Source of the DNA: Undibacterium umbellatum | GTDB taxonomy: Bacteria > Pseudomonadota > Gammaproteobacteria > Burkholderiales > Burkholderiaceae_D | NCBI RefSeq assembly: GCF_014284125.1 | Contig: NZ_JACOFX010000001.1 | Span: 806,001-870,000 of the forward strand | Length of the DNA: 64,000 bases | Reading direction: 5' to 3' | Part shown: positions 34,906-44,507 of the stretch, in pieces | Layout: each line of letters begins with the position of its first letter | How positions within the stretch are numbered: the first letter of the stretch is position 1 | Position numbers and translations under genes: made by a program | Notes under the pieces: generated by a model | What the model saw: only the letters and a program-made list of their open reading frames with translations | Database searches by the model: none | Told to the model about the DNA's origin: nothing

Positions 34906-36738
34906 ATGAACAGCCCTGTTAGCCCTTCCGCAGTCACCTCTCCTATCCCTGCCCGTCTTGTCCAATTACGTGCTGCCATGCAGGCTCAGGGGCTGGATGC
35001 CTATATTATTCCATCGTCCGACCCACATCTGTCTGAGTACTTGCCTGACCGTTGGCAGGGCCGTAGTTATTTTTCAGGCTTTACCGGCTCGGTGGGCACT
35101 CTGATTGTTACTGCTGATTTTGCGGGTCTGTGGGTAGACAGCCGCTACTGGAGTTCGGCAGAAACTGAGCTGGCACCCACTGACATCAAGATGATGAAAA
35201 TAGCCTCTGCCGCAGCTACCCTGTACATAGACTGGCTGGCTGGCAATCTGCAAGCTGGCCAAACGGTGGGCGTGGATGGCGCAGTATTGGGGCTGGCAAC
35301 TGCGAGGGCGCTGGAACAGGCTTTGCAAAGCAAAGGCATCAAACTCAATACCAGCCATGATCTTTTGGATAAGGTGTGGAGCGAGCGCCCAAGTTTGCCG
35401 CAGGCGGCCATCTATGAACATGCAGCACCTTATGCCGTAGTTGCCCGCGCTGACAAACTGGCAATGATACGTGAGCAAATGCACAGCAAAAATGCAGATT
35501 GGCATTTTGTTTCGACAGTCGATGACCTTGCCTGGATTTTCAATTTGCGTGGTGCCGATGTCAGCTATAACCCGGTATTTGTTGGTCATGCCTTGATCAG
35601 TCAGACTGAGGCAAAGCTGTTTGTATCCGCTGGCAAAATCCCGGCAGAACTGGCAGCAATATTGGCAAAAGATGGTGTCAGCCTGGCGGACTATAGCGAA
35701 GCCGCTGCTGCATTGGCCGCCCTGCCAGCAGATAGCAGCATCATGATAGACCCACGCAGGGTTACTTATGGCTTCCGCCAGAGCATACCAGCAACTGTCA
35801 AAATCATCGAAGCCATCAACCCATCGGTATTTGCCAAATCCCGCAAAACCGCAGAAGAAGCGCAATTTGTCCGTGAAGCCATGGAACAGGATGGCGCAGC
35901 CCTGTGTGAATTCTTTAGCTGGCTGGAGAGCGCACTGGGCAAGCAACGCATTACCGAGTTGACCATTGATGAAGAAATCTGCGCTGCCCGTGCACGTCAG
36001 CCGCACTTTGTCTCACCCAGCTTTAATACTATCGCTGGCTTCAATGCCAACGGTGCCATGCCTCATTACCGCGCCACCCAGGAATCACATTCAGTCATCG
36101 AAGGGGATGGCCTGCTGTTGATTGACTCTGGTGGTCAATACCTGAATGGCACGACGGATATCACCCGCGTCGTTCCCGTAGGCCAGGTATCAGAAGCACA
36201 AAAACGCGACTTCACCCTGGTCTTGAAGGGCATGATCAATCTCTCGCAAATACGTTACCCACGCGGCACATTGTCACCTATGCTCGATACCATAGCCCGG
36301 GCCCCTATCTGGGCCGATGGCATCAATTATGGCCATGGTACCGGTCATGGCGTTGGCTATTTCCTGAATGTGCATGAGGGTCCGCAAAGCATATCCAGCA
36401 CCATGGCTGAAGCCCATATGGCGATGGAGCCTGGCATGATTACCTCTAATGAGCCAGGCATTTACCGTCCTGGCAAATGGGGCGTAAGGATAGAAAACCT
36501 GCTGCTGACCGTGCCTGCCATGCAAACCGAATTTGGTGAGTACCTGGAATTTGAAACCCTGACGCTTTGCCCTATAGACACACGCTGCATCACGGTAGAG
36601 CTATTGCGTGAAGATGAAGTCAAATGGCTCAATGATTACCATGCCATAGTCTTGCAACGCCTGTCACCCCGTGTCAGTGGCGCTGCGCTGGAATGGTTAA
36701 AGGAAAGAACCAAGGCTTTGCTACGCTCAGCCAGTTGA
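34906..36738 (+). CDS. Xaa-Pro aminopeptidase (M24B), long form
   Basis: This is a 610-residue aminopeptidase P. Two creatinase-like N-terminal domains (residues about 10-310) precede the pita-bread metallopeptidase domain. The metal ligands are visible: Asp in LLIDSGGQYLNGTTDITR (two Asp), His in GHGTGHGVGYFLNVHEG, Glu in MITSNEPGIYRPG and Glu in GVRIENLL. A C-terminal winged extension of about 60 residues ends the protein, as in the eukaryotic-like long forms. It cleaves N-terminal residues before proline. It lies downstream of a 175-bp gap with no strong promoter seen. A GC-rich hairpin without T-run follows the stop. Confidence 0.94.
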   Translation: MNSPVSPSAVTSPIPARLVQLRAAMQAQGLDAYIIPSSDPHLSEYLPDRWQGRSYFSGFTGSVGTLIVTADFAGLWVDSRYWSSAETELAPTDIKMMKIASAAATLYIDWLAGNLQAGQTVGVDGAVLGLATARALEQALQSKGIKLNTSHDLLDKVWSERPSLPQAAIYEHAAPYAVVARADKLAMIREQMHSKNADWHFVSTVDDLAWIFNLRGADVSYNPVFVGHALISQTEAKLFVSAGKIPAELAAILAKDGVSLADYSEAAAALAALPADSSIMIDPRRVTYGFRQSIPATVKIIEAINPSVFAKSRKTAEEAQFVREAMEQDGAALCEFFSWLESALGKQRITELTIDEEICAARARQPHFVSPSFNTIAGFNANGAMPHYRATQESHSVIEGDGLLLIDSGGQYLNGTTDITRVVPVGQVSEAQKRDFTLVLKGMINLSQIRYPRGTLSPMLDTIARAPIWADGINYGHGTGHGVGYFLNVHEGPQSISSTMAEAHMAMEPGMITSNEPGIYRPGKWGVRIENLLLTVPAMQTEFGEYLEFETLTLCPIDTRCITVELLREDEVKWLNDYHAIVLQRLSPRVSGAALEWLKERTKALLRSAS

Positions 36739-36810
36739 TTGACTGACAGTCTTGCTTGCCCATCGTCCCAGCGATGGGTGATCATCAATTTCAATGTCAA
36801 GAGGCAAGCG

Positions 36811-37028
36811 ATGGATGAGAATAAGCTTTTGCAGGGCAGGAATTCCCATCGCATGGATTTGACTGGTTCACATTTCAGTGAAGTGCAAAACGCGGTAGTA
36901 ATTTCCGTGGCGTTGATATGGACGGCCGCCGATTCGCAGATATATCATTCAAGGACATGCTCATAGAGAGCAGTGAACTGAGCGGCATGAAGATCAATGT
37001 AGGAAAGCAAGAAAAAATAATCCTGTAG
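36811..37028 (+). pseudogene. Frameshifted small gene, pentapeptide-like
   Basis: From the ATG at 36811 (GAGG upstream) the frame begins MDENKLLQGRNSHRMDLTGS, then HFSEVQNA. After about 36895 the sensible protein continues in another frame, as NFRGVDMDGRRFADISFKD, then MLIESSELSGMKIN, to a TAG at 37028. The total length of 218 nt is two more than a multiple of three, so a single-base deletion or two-base insertion separates the halves. The pattern of hydrophobic residues every five positions resembles small pentapeptide-repeat-like proteins of Burkholderiales. Either a recent pseudogene or a sequencing error would explain it. The function is unknown. Confidence 0.6.
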
Positions 37029-37059
37029 GTGGCAGGGTGAAGTATATCCCCTGCCAGAT

Positions 37060-38544
37060 TTATTTCTTTGCAGCGTCAGCCAGCACTTTCAAACGCTGAA
37101 TGGCATTCTGGTTTTGCGGGTTTAGCTCTAAGGATTTTTGATAGCTGCTGCCCGCAAGTTCATACATGCCAACTGCCTCATATGCCTCTGCAAGGCTATC
37201 GTAGGCATTTGCACTTTTTGGATATAGATAGACACTTAGCTTGAACAATTCCAGTACCGATCGCGTCTTATCAGTTTTCAATCTGGAATAGGCCCATTCA
37301 TTCAAGACTTCCTCACGCAAAAAAAAGTCAGCATCTTTCGCTTTCAAAGCTTGGTAGATAGCATTCGCCTGATCATAGCCAGCTTTCTCTACTGCTTGAA
37401 CAAAGGTGATCGGCATTTTCAATTGCAGCAAACGAAACTCGCTATTGATGATCTTGCTGCCTATGTCACCCACTTCCGTGGTTGCGTTGGATAACACAAC
37501 GACGCCTTTTCCTGCCTTTCTGTCAAAACCAATATAGCTGCGGTAACCACCAGTGCCACCAGTATGAGAGGTAATCTCGCTCCCATATTTATTGCCACCA
37601 CCCCACGCCAATCTGACTGGTTTGCCTGGTTCCCGTGGCTCCAATGGCTCTTGCATTTTATTGACAACAGCTTGCACGGAGCTTTCTTGCTCACCCATAT
37701 TGGCTGCAAGGAATTTGAGCATATCATTCATGGATGAACGCAAGCCACCTGCCCCGTTAAATACTCCCAGATCCCAATTGGAAGTAAGTGTCAGTTTTGC
37801 TTCGCTAGCAAACTCGTCAGTCACTACGTAGGGGCTGGCCAGGTGTTTCTTCATGTCAGCAGTCAGATTGATACCTGTGTTCTGCATCTTCAAAGGCATG
37901 AGAATGCGGCTTCTCACCAAAGTTTCATAGTCAGAACCAGCCCTCAAACTCAGCGCATGACCCAACAAACCTGCACCCAGGTTCGAGTATTCCGGCTTGG
38001 AACCTATATCGCGCGGCAATTGATAGGTGGACAAAAATTGATATAACAAATCCTGGGTATAGTCGATGTAAGGATTTTTCGGATCTTTTGGTGCAAAATT
38101 GCCTGGCATTCTAGGCAAACCAGAAACATGCGTAGAGAGATCGCGCAGGCTAATTTGCTTGCCAGCACGCCTGGGGACGGTTACTGACGTTGGCAAATAT
38201 TTTTCCACCGGTTCATTTAATCCGACTTCACCTTTTTCTGCCATATCCATCAAGATGAGACCCGTGAAAACCTTGGTAATGGAGCCTATTTCAAACACGG
38301 TATCAGCGTCTGCCAAAGTACGGAATTGCAAGTTGGCATAGCCATGACTGATAACCCTGCTGCCTTGCTTATCTATGATGCCGACGACAATACTGGCACC
38401 CATTTTTTCCTGATCTATGCGCTGCTTGAGGATAGTCAATATTTCCGCGTCATTGAGTGCAGCAGCAGCCTGCGCATTGGAAACACAAAGAGTCAGGGCA
38501 ATGATGCTTAATTTAAACGCGCTACGCAGGGCTTCATGTTTCAA
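37060..38544 (-). CDS. Class C beta-lactamase-like serine hydrolase with TPR tail
   Basis: This is a 494-residue exported protein. The signal peptide ends near SNAQA. The serine hydrolase core has SxxK as EIGSITKVFTGL near residue 88, YxN as KPEYSNLGAGLLG near residue 186, and the KTG-equivalent as SHTGGTGGYRSY near residue 330. The last about 80 residues contain a tetratricopeptide-like repeat (YDSLAEAYEAVGMYELAGSS). Such proteins are mostly peptidases or esterases, and a resistance role is not implied. The start codon is TTG at 38544, with GGAG eleven bases upstream. An ATG nearby is out of frame. An octamer cluster lies about 150 bp upstream. Confidence 0.88.
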   Translation of the reverse strand: MKHEALRSAFKLSIIALTLCVSNAQAAAALNDAEILTILKQRIDQEKMGASIVVGIIDKQGSRVISHGYANLQFRTLADADTVFEIGSITKVFTGLILMDMAEKGEVGLNEPVEKYLPTSVTVPRRAGKQISLRDLSTHVSGLPRMPGNFAPKDPKNPYIDYTQDLLYQFLSTYQLPRDIGSKPEYSNLGAGLLGHALSLRAGSDYETLVRSRILMPLKMQNTGINLTADMKKHLASPYVVTDEFASEAKLTLTSNWDLGVFNGAGGLRSSMNDMLKFLAANMGEQESSVQAVVNKMQEPLEPREPGKPVRLAWGGGNKYGSEITSHTGGTGGYRSYIGFDRKAGKGVVVLSNATTEVGDIGSKIINSEFRLLQLKMPITFVQAVEKAGYDQANAIYQALKAKDADFFLREEVLNEWAYSRLKTDKTRSVLELFKLSVYLYPKSANAYDSLAEAYEAVGMYELAGSSYQKSLELNPQNQNAIQRLKVLADAAKK

Positions 38545-38690
38545 TTTTATCTTTCTCCAGGATATGACAAGGCAATACGAATGACAGCATTCAGCTTATT
38601 TAAAGAAGGACACGCCAATAATCATTTATACAGCATGAAATATGCCAATAGCTAAGCCTTTGATTACGTACAGGATATTTATTGCTACCC

Positions 38691-38736
38691 TTGTCCGCTA
38701 TCATCTGGCGGACAAACGCGGACAATGGGCGGACAA
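38691..38736. repeat. GCGGACAA octamer cluster
   Basis: TTGTCCGC at 38691-38698 is an inverted copy, and GCGGACAA occurs at 38708-38715, 38718-38725 and 38729-38736. The three direct copies are spaced 10 and 11 bp, about one helical turn. The cluster lies 147-192 bp upstream of the beta-lactamase-like gene start and after the end of phoR. It looks like a multi-site binding region, with no known consensus identified. Confidence 0.6.
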
Positions 38737-38803
38737 AAATTGAACGCTGAGGGAAAAATAGGGAGAGCAAGATTATTCTGCAACTTCTGGCCCTGCAATA
38801 AAA

Positions 38804-40096
38804 TTATGCGCTGACTACCGACCCCGGAAACTGCACACAAAATTTACTGCCCACATTCGGTGTAGATTCAATCAGCAAATTAGCCTTGTGCCTGAGCAGC
38901 ACATGCTTGACGATGGCCAGGCCCAGACCGGTGCCTTGGGTTTCGCGGGAACGGCTTTTATCGACGCGGTAAAAGCGTTCAGTCAGACGTGAGATATGTT
39001 CAGCGCTAATGCCAATACCATCATCCTGTACGGCAAATTTGGGGCCATTTGCGGTATCTATCCAGCTAATTTTGATGTTGCCGTTTTCTGGTGTGTAACG
39101 GATCGCATTCGTCACCAGATTGGTCAGGGCGCTACGTATCTCATCATTGCTGCCGCGGATATCCGGGCCTGTACATTCCAGCGTAATTTTGTGTTTGCCA
39201 GCAGACAGGGCATGCGCCTCCTGCATTATCTGATCCAGCAGACCTTGCATACTGATGCGTTCTGGGCGTGGTGGATAATCTACCGATTCCAGCCTGGTCA
39301 GGGTCAACATGTCTTCTACCAGGCGCTGCATGCGCTCACCCTGCTCGGTCATTAGTTTAAGATGCATATTGCGAGTGTGATTATCCAGATCACTTTGCAT
39401 GGAGGCGATTTCCAGGAAACCGTTGATCACGGTCAGCGGTGTGCGCAATTCGTGCGAGGCATTGGCAATAAAGTCGCGCCGCATCATGTCTATGCGCTCG
39501 GATTCGGTGACATCATGTGTCACCAGAATCTGGCGGCGGTTTTCAAATGGAATGATATGAGCAATCAGCTTGCGGTCACGGAAAGACAGCGTCAAGGGCG
39601 TCTCGTAGCGCCCCAGGATAATGTAATCCATGAATTCAGGGCTGCGTACCAGATTGGTCACACGCATGCCCTTGTCCTGTGCATGGCTCAAGCCCAGATG
39701 ACTTTCGGCTGCAGGATTACACCACTCCAGAAACAAAACGTCATCCATGATGACCACACCGTCTGGCAACAGTGTCATGGCCTGGCGAAAACGTGCCAGC
39801 CATTCTGCCAGCTCAGCCTGATTTTTCTCATCACCACGACGCAATTTATACAGACGTGAAAAAATATCAGTCCAGGCCCCCCAACCATCCGGCAAGCGTG
39901 AACTACTTGGATGGTCTAGCCAGTCAGCAAGGCGCTGCAAGTAAAACAACTGTACGCAAAACAGAGCGACCATACCAAATAGCCCCAACACCAATCCTGT
40001 TACCGCCCCCCACAAATAGATAGCGCATGCCGTTCCCAGAAAGACCAGGAGGATGCGGACAAATGCAGAAATCCAGAAAATAAGGCGTGGAGACAT
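38804..40096 (-). CDS. phoR: Phosphate regulon sensor kinase
   Basis: This is a membrane histidine kinase that phosphorylates PhoB when phosphate is low, 430 residues. Two hydrophobic segments (RILLVFLGTACAIYLWGAV and the following GLVLGLFGMVALFCVQLFYL) make the N-terminal anchor without a large periplasmic domain, as in PhoR. A PAS domain (LPDGVVIMDDVLFLEW) covers about 100-190. The H-box NASHELRTPLTVINGF contains the phospho-His. N-box, DDGIGIS and GTGLGLAIVKHVL complete the ATPase domain. The ATG at 40096 is preferred over the longer frame from 40207. It is the last gene of the pst-pho operon, separated from phoB by 152 bp that hold a hairpin. Confidence 0.95.
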   Translation of the reverse strand: MSPRLIFWISAFVRILLVFLGTACAIYLWGAVTGLVLGLFGMVALFCVQLFYLQRLADWLDHPSSSRLPDGWGAWTDIFSRLYKLRRGDEKNQAELAEWLARFRQAMTLLPDGVVIMDDVLFLEWCNPAAESHLGLSHAQDKGMRVTNLVRSPEFMDYIILGRYETPLTLSFRDRKLIAHIIPFENRRQILVTHDVTESERIDMMRRDFIANASHELRTPLTVINGFLEIASMQSDLDNHTRNMHLKLMTEQGERMQRLVEDMLTLTRLESVDYPPRPERISMQGLLDQIMQEAHALSAGKHKITLECTGPDIRGSNDEIRSALTNLVTNAIRYTPENGNIKISWIDTANGPKFAVQDDGIGISAEHISRLTERFYRVDKSRSRETQGTGLGLAIVKHVLLRHKANLLIESTPNVGSKFCVQFPGSVVSA

Positions 40097-40144
40097 GATG
40101 GGTCCTGAATATTGCTTGGAATGTGATGATGATATATGGTTTGA

Positions 40145-40201
40145 ACTGATATCAGTGATCAGTTTCACGCTACCCCATTCCCATTTTGAAATGAGGTAGC
40201 G
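40145..40201 (-). repeat. Palindrome and hairpin between phoB and phoR
   Basis: ACTGATATCAGT (40145-40156) is a perfect palindrome. CGCTACC and GGTAGCG (40168-40174 and 40195-40201) form a 7-bp stem with a 20-nt loop. No T-run follows on the minus strand. It may lower or process the phoR part of the message. Confidence 0.4.
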
Positions 40202-40248
40202 ACACAAGCGCTGGCCGTGACGTTTGCATCAACTGCGCGTTTGCTGAA

Positions 40249-40938
40249 TTATTTTTCAGAAAGCATGTAGCCAACGCTACGTACAGTCTTGATCAGGGAT
40301 TCCGCATTCTTCAAGACTTTGCGCAAACGCAGGACATGGACGTCCACCGTTCGCTCTTCGATGACGACGTGATCGCCCCAAACTTTATCAAGCAACTGGC
40401 TGCGTGAAAACACACGCTCAGGATGAGCCATGAAAAATTTCAGCAACTTGTATTCGGCGTGACCGATATCGACCTTGTTGTCCTCTATCTTGACTGTGCA
40501 ACTGACAGGATCAAGCACAACAGGACCTGCTGTCAGGGCAGTCTGTGCATGTTCAGGGCTCTTGCGGCGCAGCAGGGCCTTGATCCTGGCTGTCAATTCA
40601 CGCGGCGAGAACGGCTTGGTAACATAATCATCGGCGCCATGGTCAAGGCCGGCGATCTTGTCTTCTTCCATGCTTTTTGCGGTCAGCATGATCACCGGGA
40701 TTTCATTGAACTGGCGGTCTGAGCGTATCTTGGACAAAAGACGCAAACCACTCTGATCTGGCAACATCCAGTCCAGCAAAATCAATTGCGGCGTGCGGCG
40801 CTGCAAATATTCCCAAGCTTCAGCAGTTGTATTGACGGCAAAAGTGTTCCAGCCTGCCGCACGCAGGGAAAAACTGACCAGTTCTACGATTGCCGGTTCA
40901 TCCTCGACGATGAGTATTGTTGTGTCTGTAGCCATCAT
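40249..40938 (-). CDS. phoB: Phosphate regulon response regulator
   Basis: This is an OmpR-type response regulator, 229 residues, that activates Pho-regulon promoters after phosphorylation by PhoR. The receiver domain has the acidic pocket near residue 10 (IVEDEPAIVEL), the phospho-Asp in LILLDWMLPDQSG near residue 53, the Thr in VIMLTAKS and the Lys in GADDYVTKPFSPRELTARIK. The C-terminal winged helix includes FSRSQLLDKVWG and ERTVDVHVLRLRKVL, which bind the Pho box direct repeats. Six bp separate it from phoU. Both ATGs at 40938 and 40935 fit. Confidence 0.96.
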   Translation of the reverse strand: MMATDTTILIVEDEPAIVELVSFSLRAAGWNTFAVNTTAEAWEYLQRRTPQLILLDWMLPDQSGLRLLSKIRSDRQFNEIPVIMLTAKSMEEDKIAGLDHGADDYVTKPFSPRELTARIKALLRRKSPEHAQTALTAGPVVLDPVSCTVKIEDNKVDIGHAEYKLLKFFMAHPERVFSRSQLLDKVWGDHVVIEERTVDVHVLRLRKVLKNAESLIKTVRSVGYMLSEK

Positions 40939-40944
40939 CAATAA

Positions 40945-41655
40945 TTAACTCAGTTTTTCCTGCTTGGTCGCTACATAATCCGAATGGCGGATATCCTTGC
41001 CCTCTACGATATAAATCGTATGTTCGGCAATATTCTTGGCATGGTCCCCAATACGCTCGATTGCCTTGGCCACCCACAGCGCATCCAGGGACGATGATAT
41101 CGTGCTTGGGTCTTCCATCATGAAGGTAATCAGATTGCGCATGATAGAGCGGAAATCATTGTCGATCAGCGCATCCTGGGCAATCAACTGCACTGCCTTG
41201 TCGCCATCAAGACGGGCAAAGGCATCCAGCGATTGATGCAACATATCTGCCACACTGCTGGCAAGCACACGCACAGTTTCATAGCCGCTGAACATGGGCA
41301 CACCACGTCTGGTGCTTGCAGCATCCCTTGAAATACGCGCGATTTTGGTTGATTCATCGCCTATGCGTTCAAGATCAGTGATGACCTTGCCAGTCGCCAT
41401 GACGGTACGCAAGTCATTCGCTGCTGGCTGGCGCTTGACGATAAGGTGGCTGCACATATCGTCCAGCGCCACTTCGAGGCGATTGACTTCCAGATCAGAT
41501 TGAATCACGGCTTCTGCCTGTTCAGCATTACCGGTACGGAAGCATGACATGGCATCATGAAAATGGCTTTCTACCAAGCCCCCCATTAACAAGACCTTGG
41601 AGCGTATTGTCTCCAGGTCCATATCATATTGTTTTGAAGAGTGTTCGCCTGTCAC
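40945..41655 (-). CDS. phoU: Phosphate signalling regulator PhoU
   Basis: This is a 236-residue PhoU, made of two three-helix bundles, which couples the Pst transporter to PhoR and represses the Pho regulon when phosphate is ample. The first repeat contains MDLETIRSKVLLMGGLVE and the second contains ALDALWVAKAIERIGDHAKN. The ExxxD(x)3-type metal-binding acidic motifs ERIGDESTK and ERIGDHAKN are visible. The GTG at 41655, with AGGAG seven bases upstream, is preferred over the longer frame from 41682. It is separated from pstB by a 121-bp gap carrying a long hairpin. Confidence 0.95.
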   Translation of the reverse strand: MTGEHSSKQYDMDLETIRSKVLLMGGLVESHFHDAMSCFRTGNAEQAEAVIQSDLEVNRLEVALDDMCSHLIVKRQPAANDLRTVMATGKVITDLERIGDESTKIARISRDAASTRRGVPMFSGYETVRVLASSVADMLHQSLDAFARLDGDKAVQLIAQDALIDNDFRSIMRNLITFMMEDPSTISSSLDALWVAKAIERIGDHAKNIAEHTIYIVEGKDIRHSDYVATKQEKLS

Positions 41656-41724
41656 AGGTTTCTCCTGAATTCGCAATTGCAAAATGTAAACGTCGCTGCT
41701 TTATAAAGCTTCACTTAAGCAGCA

Positions 41725-41756
41725 TTGCTTGTCCACGCATTTGCATGGACAAGCAA
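41725..41756 (-). repeat. Hairpin between pstB and phoU
   Basis: TTGCTTGTCCA and TGGACAAGCAA form a perfect 11-bp stem with a ten-base loop. On the minus strand no T-run follows, so it looks like an mRNA processing or stability element and not a terminator. It sits exactly at the boundary between transporter and regulator genes. Confidence 0.6.
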
Positions 41757-41776
41757 GCGCAAATGTGCGTCGTTTG

Positions 41777-42556
41777 TTAGCCGAAACGGCCAGTAATGTA
41801 GTCTTGAGTTTCTTTCTTCACGGGGTTCATGAAGATATGATCAGTCTCGCCAAATTCGACCAGCTCGCCCAGATACATATAGGCAGTATAGTCAGAGCAA
41901 CGCGCTGCCTGCTGCATGTTATGGGTCACGATGGCGATGGTGTATTCCTCTTTCAGCTCATTGATCAATTCTTCAATCTTGACTGTAGAGATAGGATCTA
42001 GTGCTGAGGTTGGCTCATCCAGCAGCAAGATTTCAGGTTTTACTGATACGGCACGGGCGATGCACAGTCGTTGTTGCTGACCGCCAGATAGGCTCAAGCC
42101 ACTCTTGCTGAGTTTATCTTTCACTTCTGTCCAGATCGCCGCTTTTTTCAATGCCCATTCAACACGCTCATCCATCTCGCCCTTGGACAGGTTCTCGTAT
42201 AAACGAACGCCGAAAGCAATATTGTCATATACCGACATAGGGAAAGGAGTCGGCTTCTGGAAGACCATGCCTACACGGGCGCGCAGCAGGTTAATATCCT
42301 GATCTGCATCGAGGATGTTTTTGCCGTTGTAAATGATGCTGCCTTCCGCACGCTGACCGGGATACAGATCGTACATGCGGTTCAGGGTGCGCAACAAAGT
42401 CGACTTACCACAACCGGATGGACCGATGAAAGCTGTGACTTTTTTATCGTAAATATTCAGATTGATATCGCGCAGGCTACGTGTTGTCCCGTAAAAGAAA
42501 TTCAGCCCGCCGATTTCGATTGCTTTTTTCTGTTGATTGTCTTGTAGAGTAGTCAT
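41777..42556 (-). CDS. pstB: Phosphate ABC importer ATPase
   Basis: This is the ATPase of the high-affinity phosphate importer PstSCAB, 259 residues. Walker [12 protein letters not shown] is near residue 46, [20 protein letters not shown] is the Q-loop region typical of PstB, the signature is [14 protein letters not shown], and Walker B is [12 protein letters not shown]. The switch His is in [13 protein letters not shown]. Its start ATG lies 13 bp after the pstA stop. Confidence 0.97.
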   Translation of the reverse strand: MTTLQDNQQKKAIEIGGLNFFYGTTRSLRDINLNIYDKKVTAFIGPSGCGKSTLLRTLNRMYDLYPGQRAEGSIIYNGKNILDADQDINLLRARVGMVFQKPTPFPMSVYDNIAFGVRLYENLSKGEMDERVEWALKKAAIWTEVKDKLSKSGLSLSGGQQQRLCIARAVSVKPEILLLDEPTSALDPISTVKIEELINELKEEYTIAIVTHNMQQAARCSDYTAYMYLGELVEFGETDHIFMNPVKKETQDYITGRFG

Positions 42557-42569
42557 ATCGAGGTCAGTA

Positions 42570-43442
42570 TTAATGCTGTGTTTTTTGGTTAAACAAAGTA
42601 CGCGATAAAATATTCAAACCGAGAACGCTGAAGGTGATCAGCAATGCGCCACCCCAGGCCAGTTCACGCCAGTTGTCGTACGGGCTCATGGCGAACTGAT
42701 AAATCACGACTGGCAAGTTAGCCATCGGTTGATTCATATTGCTGCTGAAGAACTGATTATTCAAGGCGGTGAACAATAAAGGCGCCGTTTCACCAGAAAT
42801 ACGTGCAACTGCCAGCAAGATACCAGTGACGACACCAGCTTTGACAGCGCGCAAGCGTATCATCAAGGCTACCTTCCAGCGTGGCGCACCAAGAGCAAAA
42901 GCGGCTTCGCGCAAACTGGCAGGCACCAGGCCCAGCATATTATCAGTGGTACGGACGACCACAGGTATAGCGATGAGTGAAATGGCGATACTGCCAGCCC
43001 AACCAGAGAAGTGTTTGACGTTGGCCACATAAATCGCATACACGAACAAACCAACAACGATGGATGGGGCCGACAACATGATGTCTGTCACAAAACGGGT
43101 AACGCCCCCAAACCAGCTCTTGTCGCCATATTCAGCCAGATAGATACCAGCCAGTATGCCTATAGGCGTAGAGATCAATGTGGCAATGCCCACCATGGCA
43201 AAGCTGCCGAAAATGGCATTCATCAAACCACCGCCATCACTACCTGGTGCCGGTGTAGATTCTGTGAACATGGCAAGATTGACTGCTGAAGAACCCTTCA
43301 TCAACAACGTGAGCAAGATCCACATCAAAAAGAACACGCCCAGCGCCATAGCAATAGAAGACAGAGTGATACCTATCTTGTGCATCAACAAACGCTTGCG
43401 ATACACCGGATTACTGGCAGATTGCATTGTAGAATTTTGCAT
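42570..43442 (-). CDS. pstA: Phosphate ABC importer permease A
   Basis: This is an inner-membrane permease of the phosphate importer with 290 residues and six predicted helices. The cytoplasmic EAA loop is [20 protein letters not shown] near residue 175, and [18 protein letters not shown] is a typical PstA segment. Its ATG overlaps the pstC TAA by one base (TAATG), so the two subunits are made together. Confidence 0.96.
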   Translation of the reverse strand: MQNSTMQSASNPVYRKRLLMHKIGITLSSIAMALGVFFLMWILLTLLMKGSSAVNLAMFTESTPAPGSDGGGLMNAIFGSFAMVGIATLISTPIGILAGIYLAEYGDKSWFGGVTRFVTDIMLSAPSIVVGLFVYAIYVANVKHFSGWAGSIAISLIAIPVVVRTTDNMLGLVPASLREAAFALGAPRWKVALMIRLRAVKAGVVTGILLAVARISGETAPLLFTALNNQFFSSNMNQPMANLPVVIYQFAMSPYDNWRELAWGGALLITFSVLGLNILSRTLFNQKTQH

Positions 43443-44488
43443 TATTTTGCTCCTTCTTTACGTGCCAGACCCAGCAACATTAGCTTAGCTGCAGACAAGA
43501 CGACGAAAGTAATGACGAACAGTATCAACCCAAGCAGGAACAGTGATGATGTATGCAGTGGTGATTCAGCTTCGGCAAATTCATTGGCCAGTGTAGAAGC
43601 GATACTGTTACCAGCAGCAAACAGCGACCAGGACAAGTGATGGGAATTACCAATCACGAAAGTAATCGCCATGGTTTCACCAAGTGCACGACCCAAGCCC
43701 AGCATGACGCCGCCGACCACACCAATTTTGGTGTATGGCAAAACAATTTTGCGCACTACTTCCCACTTGGTGCAACCCAGTCCATAGGCGGACTCTTTCA
43801 GGACGGGAGGCACGACTTCAAACACATCACGCATCACTGAAGCAATGAAAGGGATAATCATGATGGCCAGAATTACACCAGCAGCCAGAATACCCATGCC
43901 TATCTTGGGACCAGAGAACAGGGCACCGATCACTGGCAGCTTGCCCAGTGTCGCGGCCAATGCAGGTTGCACATATTGCGAGAACAGCGGAGCAAATACG
44001 AACAAACCCCACATGCCATAAATAATACTCGGCACACCTGCCAGCAGTTCAATTGCCGTACCCAATGGGCGTTTGAGCCAGTTTGGGCAAATTTCGGTAA
44101 GGAACAAGGCAATCCCAAAACTGACAGGAAACGCAATCAGCAAAGCGATGACAGATGTCACCAGAGTACCAACGATAGCTATCGTACCACCGAATTTGTC
44201 ATTAACCGGATCCCACTCTATGGTCCAGATGAATGGCAAACCAAATTCCTTCATGGCCGGAATGGCACGCAGGAACAAAGAAATAATGATACCAACCAAC
44301 ACCACCAGCACAAGGGCGGCGAAAGTGAAGGTCAGCTTATGAAAAAAGAAATCTTGCCAACGCTGGCGACGCATCACCATTGCCATTTTCACAGGATCGA
44401 TTTGATCGACCTTTTGCGACATTGAAGTTGCAGCAGGAGGGATTGCAGTTGGTGCAGTCATGTTGACGGAGGACATTTGGGTAGTCAT
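43442..44488 (-). CDS. pstC: Phosphate ABC importer permease C
   Basis: This is an inner-membrane permease of the phosphate importer with 348 residues. The N-terminal about 40 residues are Thr/Pro/Met-rich before the first helix. [20 protein letters not shown] and the EAA loop [20 protein letters not shown] are classical. The ATG at 44488 is preferred. A GTG at 44503 is open. It follows pstS after 89 bp containing a perfect hairpin. Confidence 0.96.
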   Translation of the reverse strand: MTTQMSSVNMTAPTAIPPAATSMSQKVDQIDPVKMAMVMRRQRWQDFFFHKLTFTFAALVLVVLVGIIISLFLRAIPAMKEFGLPFIWTIEWDPVNDKFGGTIAIVGTLVTSVIALLIAFPVSFGIALFLTEICPNWLKRPLGTAIELLAGVPSIIYGMWGLFVFAPLFSQYVQPALAATLGKLPVIGALFSGPKIGMGILAAGVILAIMIIPFIASVMRDVFEVVPPVLKESAYGLGCTKWEVVRKIVLPYTKIGVVGGVMLGLGRALGETMAITFVIGNSHHLSWSLFAAGNSIASTLANEFAEAESPLHTSSLFLLGLILFVITFVVLSAAKLMLLGLARKEGAK

Positions 44489-44507
44489 GGGTGTCTTTTC
44501 CACCGGA

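Noticed and set aside
35074-36006. 310-codon open frame antisense to the Xaa-Pro aminopeptidase gene
   Set aside because: The sense strand encodes a well-conserved M24 peptidase over the whole stretch; the antisense product has no recognisable domain.
36759-36778. CCCATCG/CGATGGG hairpin as terminator of the Xaa-Pro aminopeptidase
   Set aside because: The stem is good, but no T-run follows; kept only as a remark.
37060-38544. Antibiotic-resistance beta-lactamase
   Set aside because: The motifs are of the broad serine hydrolase (class C-like) family with a TPR tail, more typical of peptidases and esterases.
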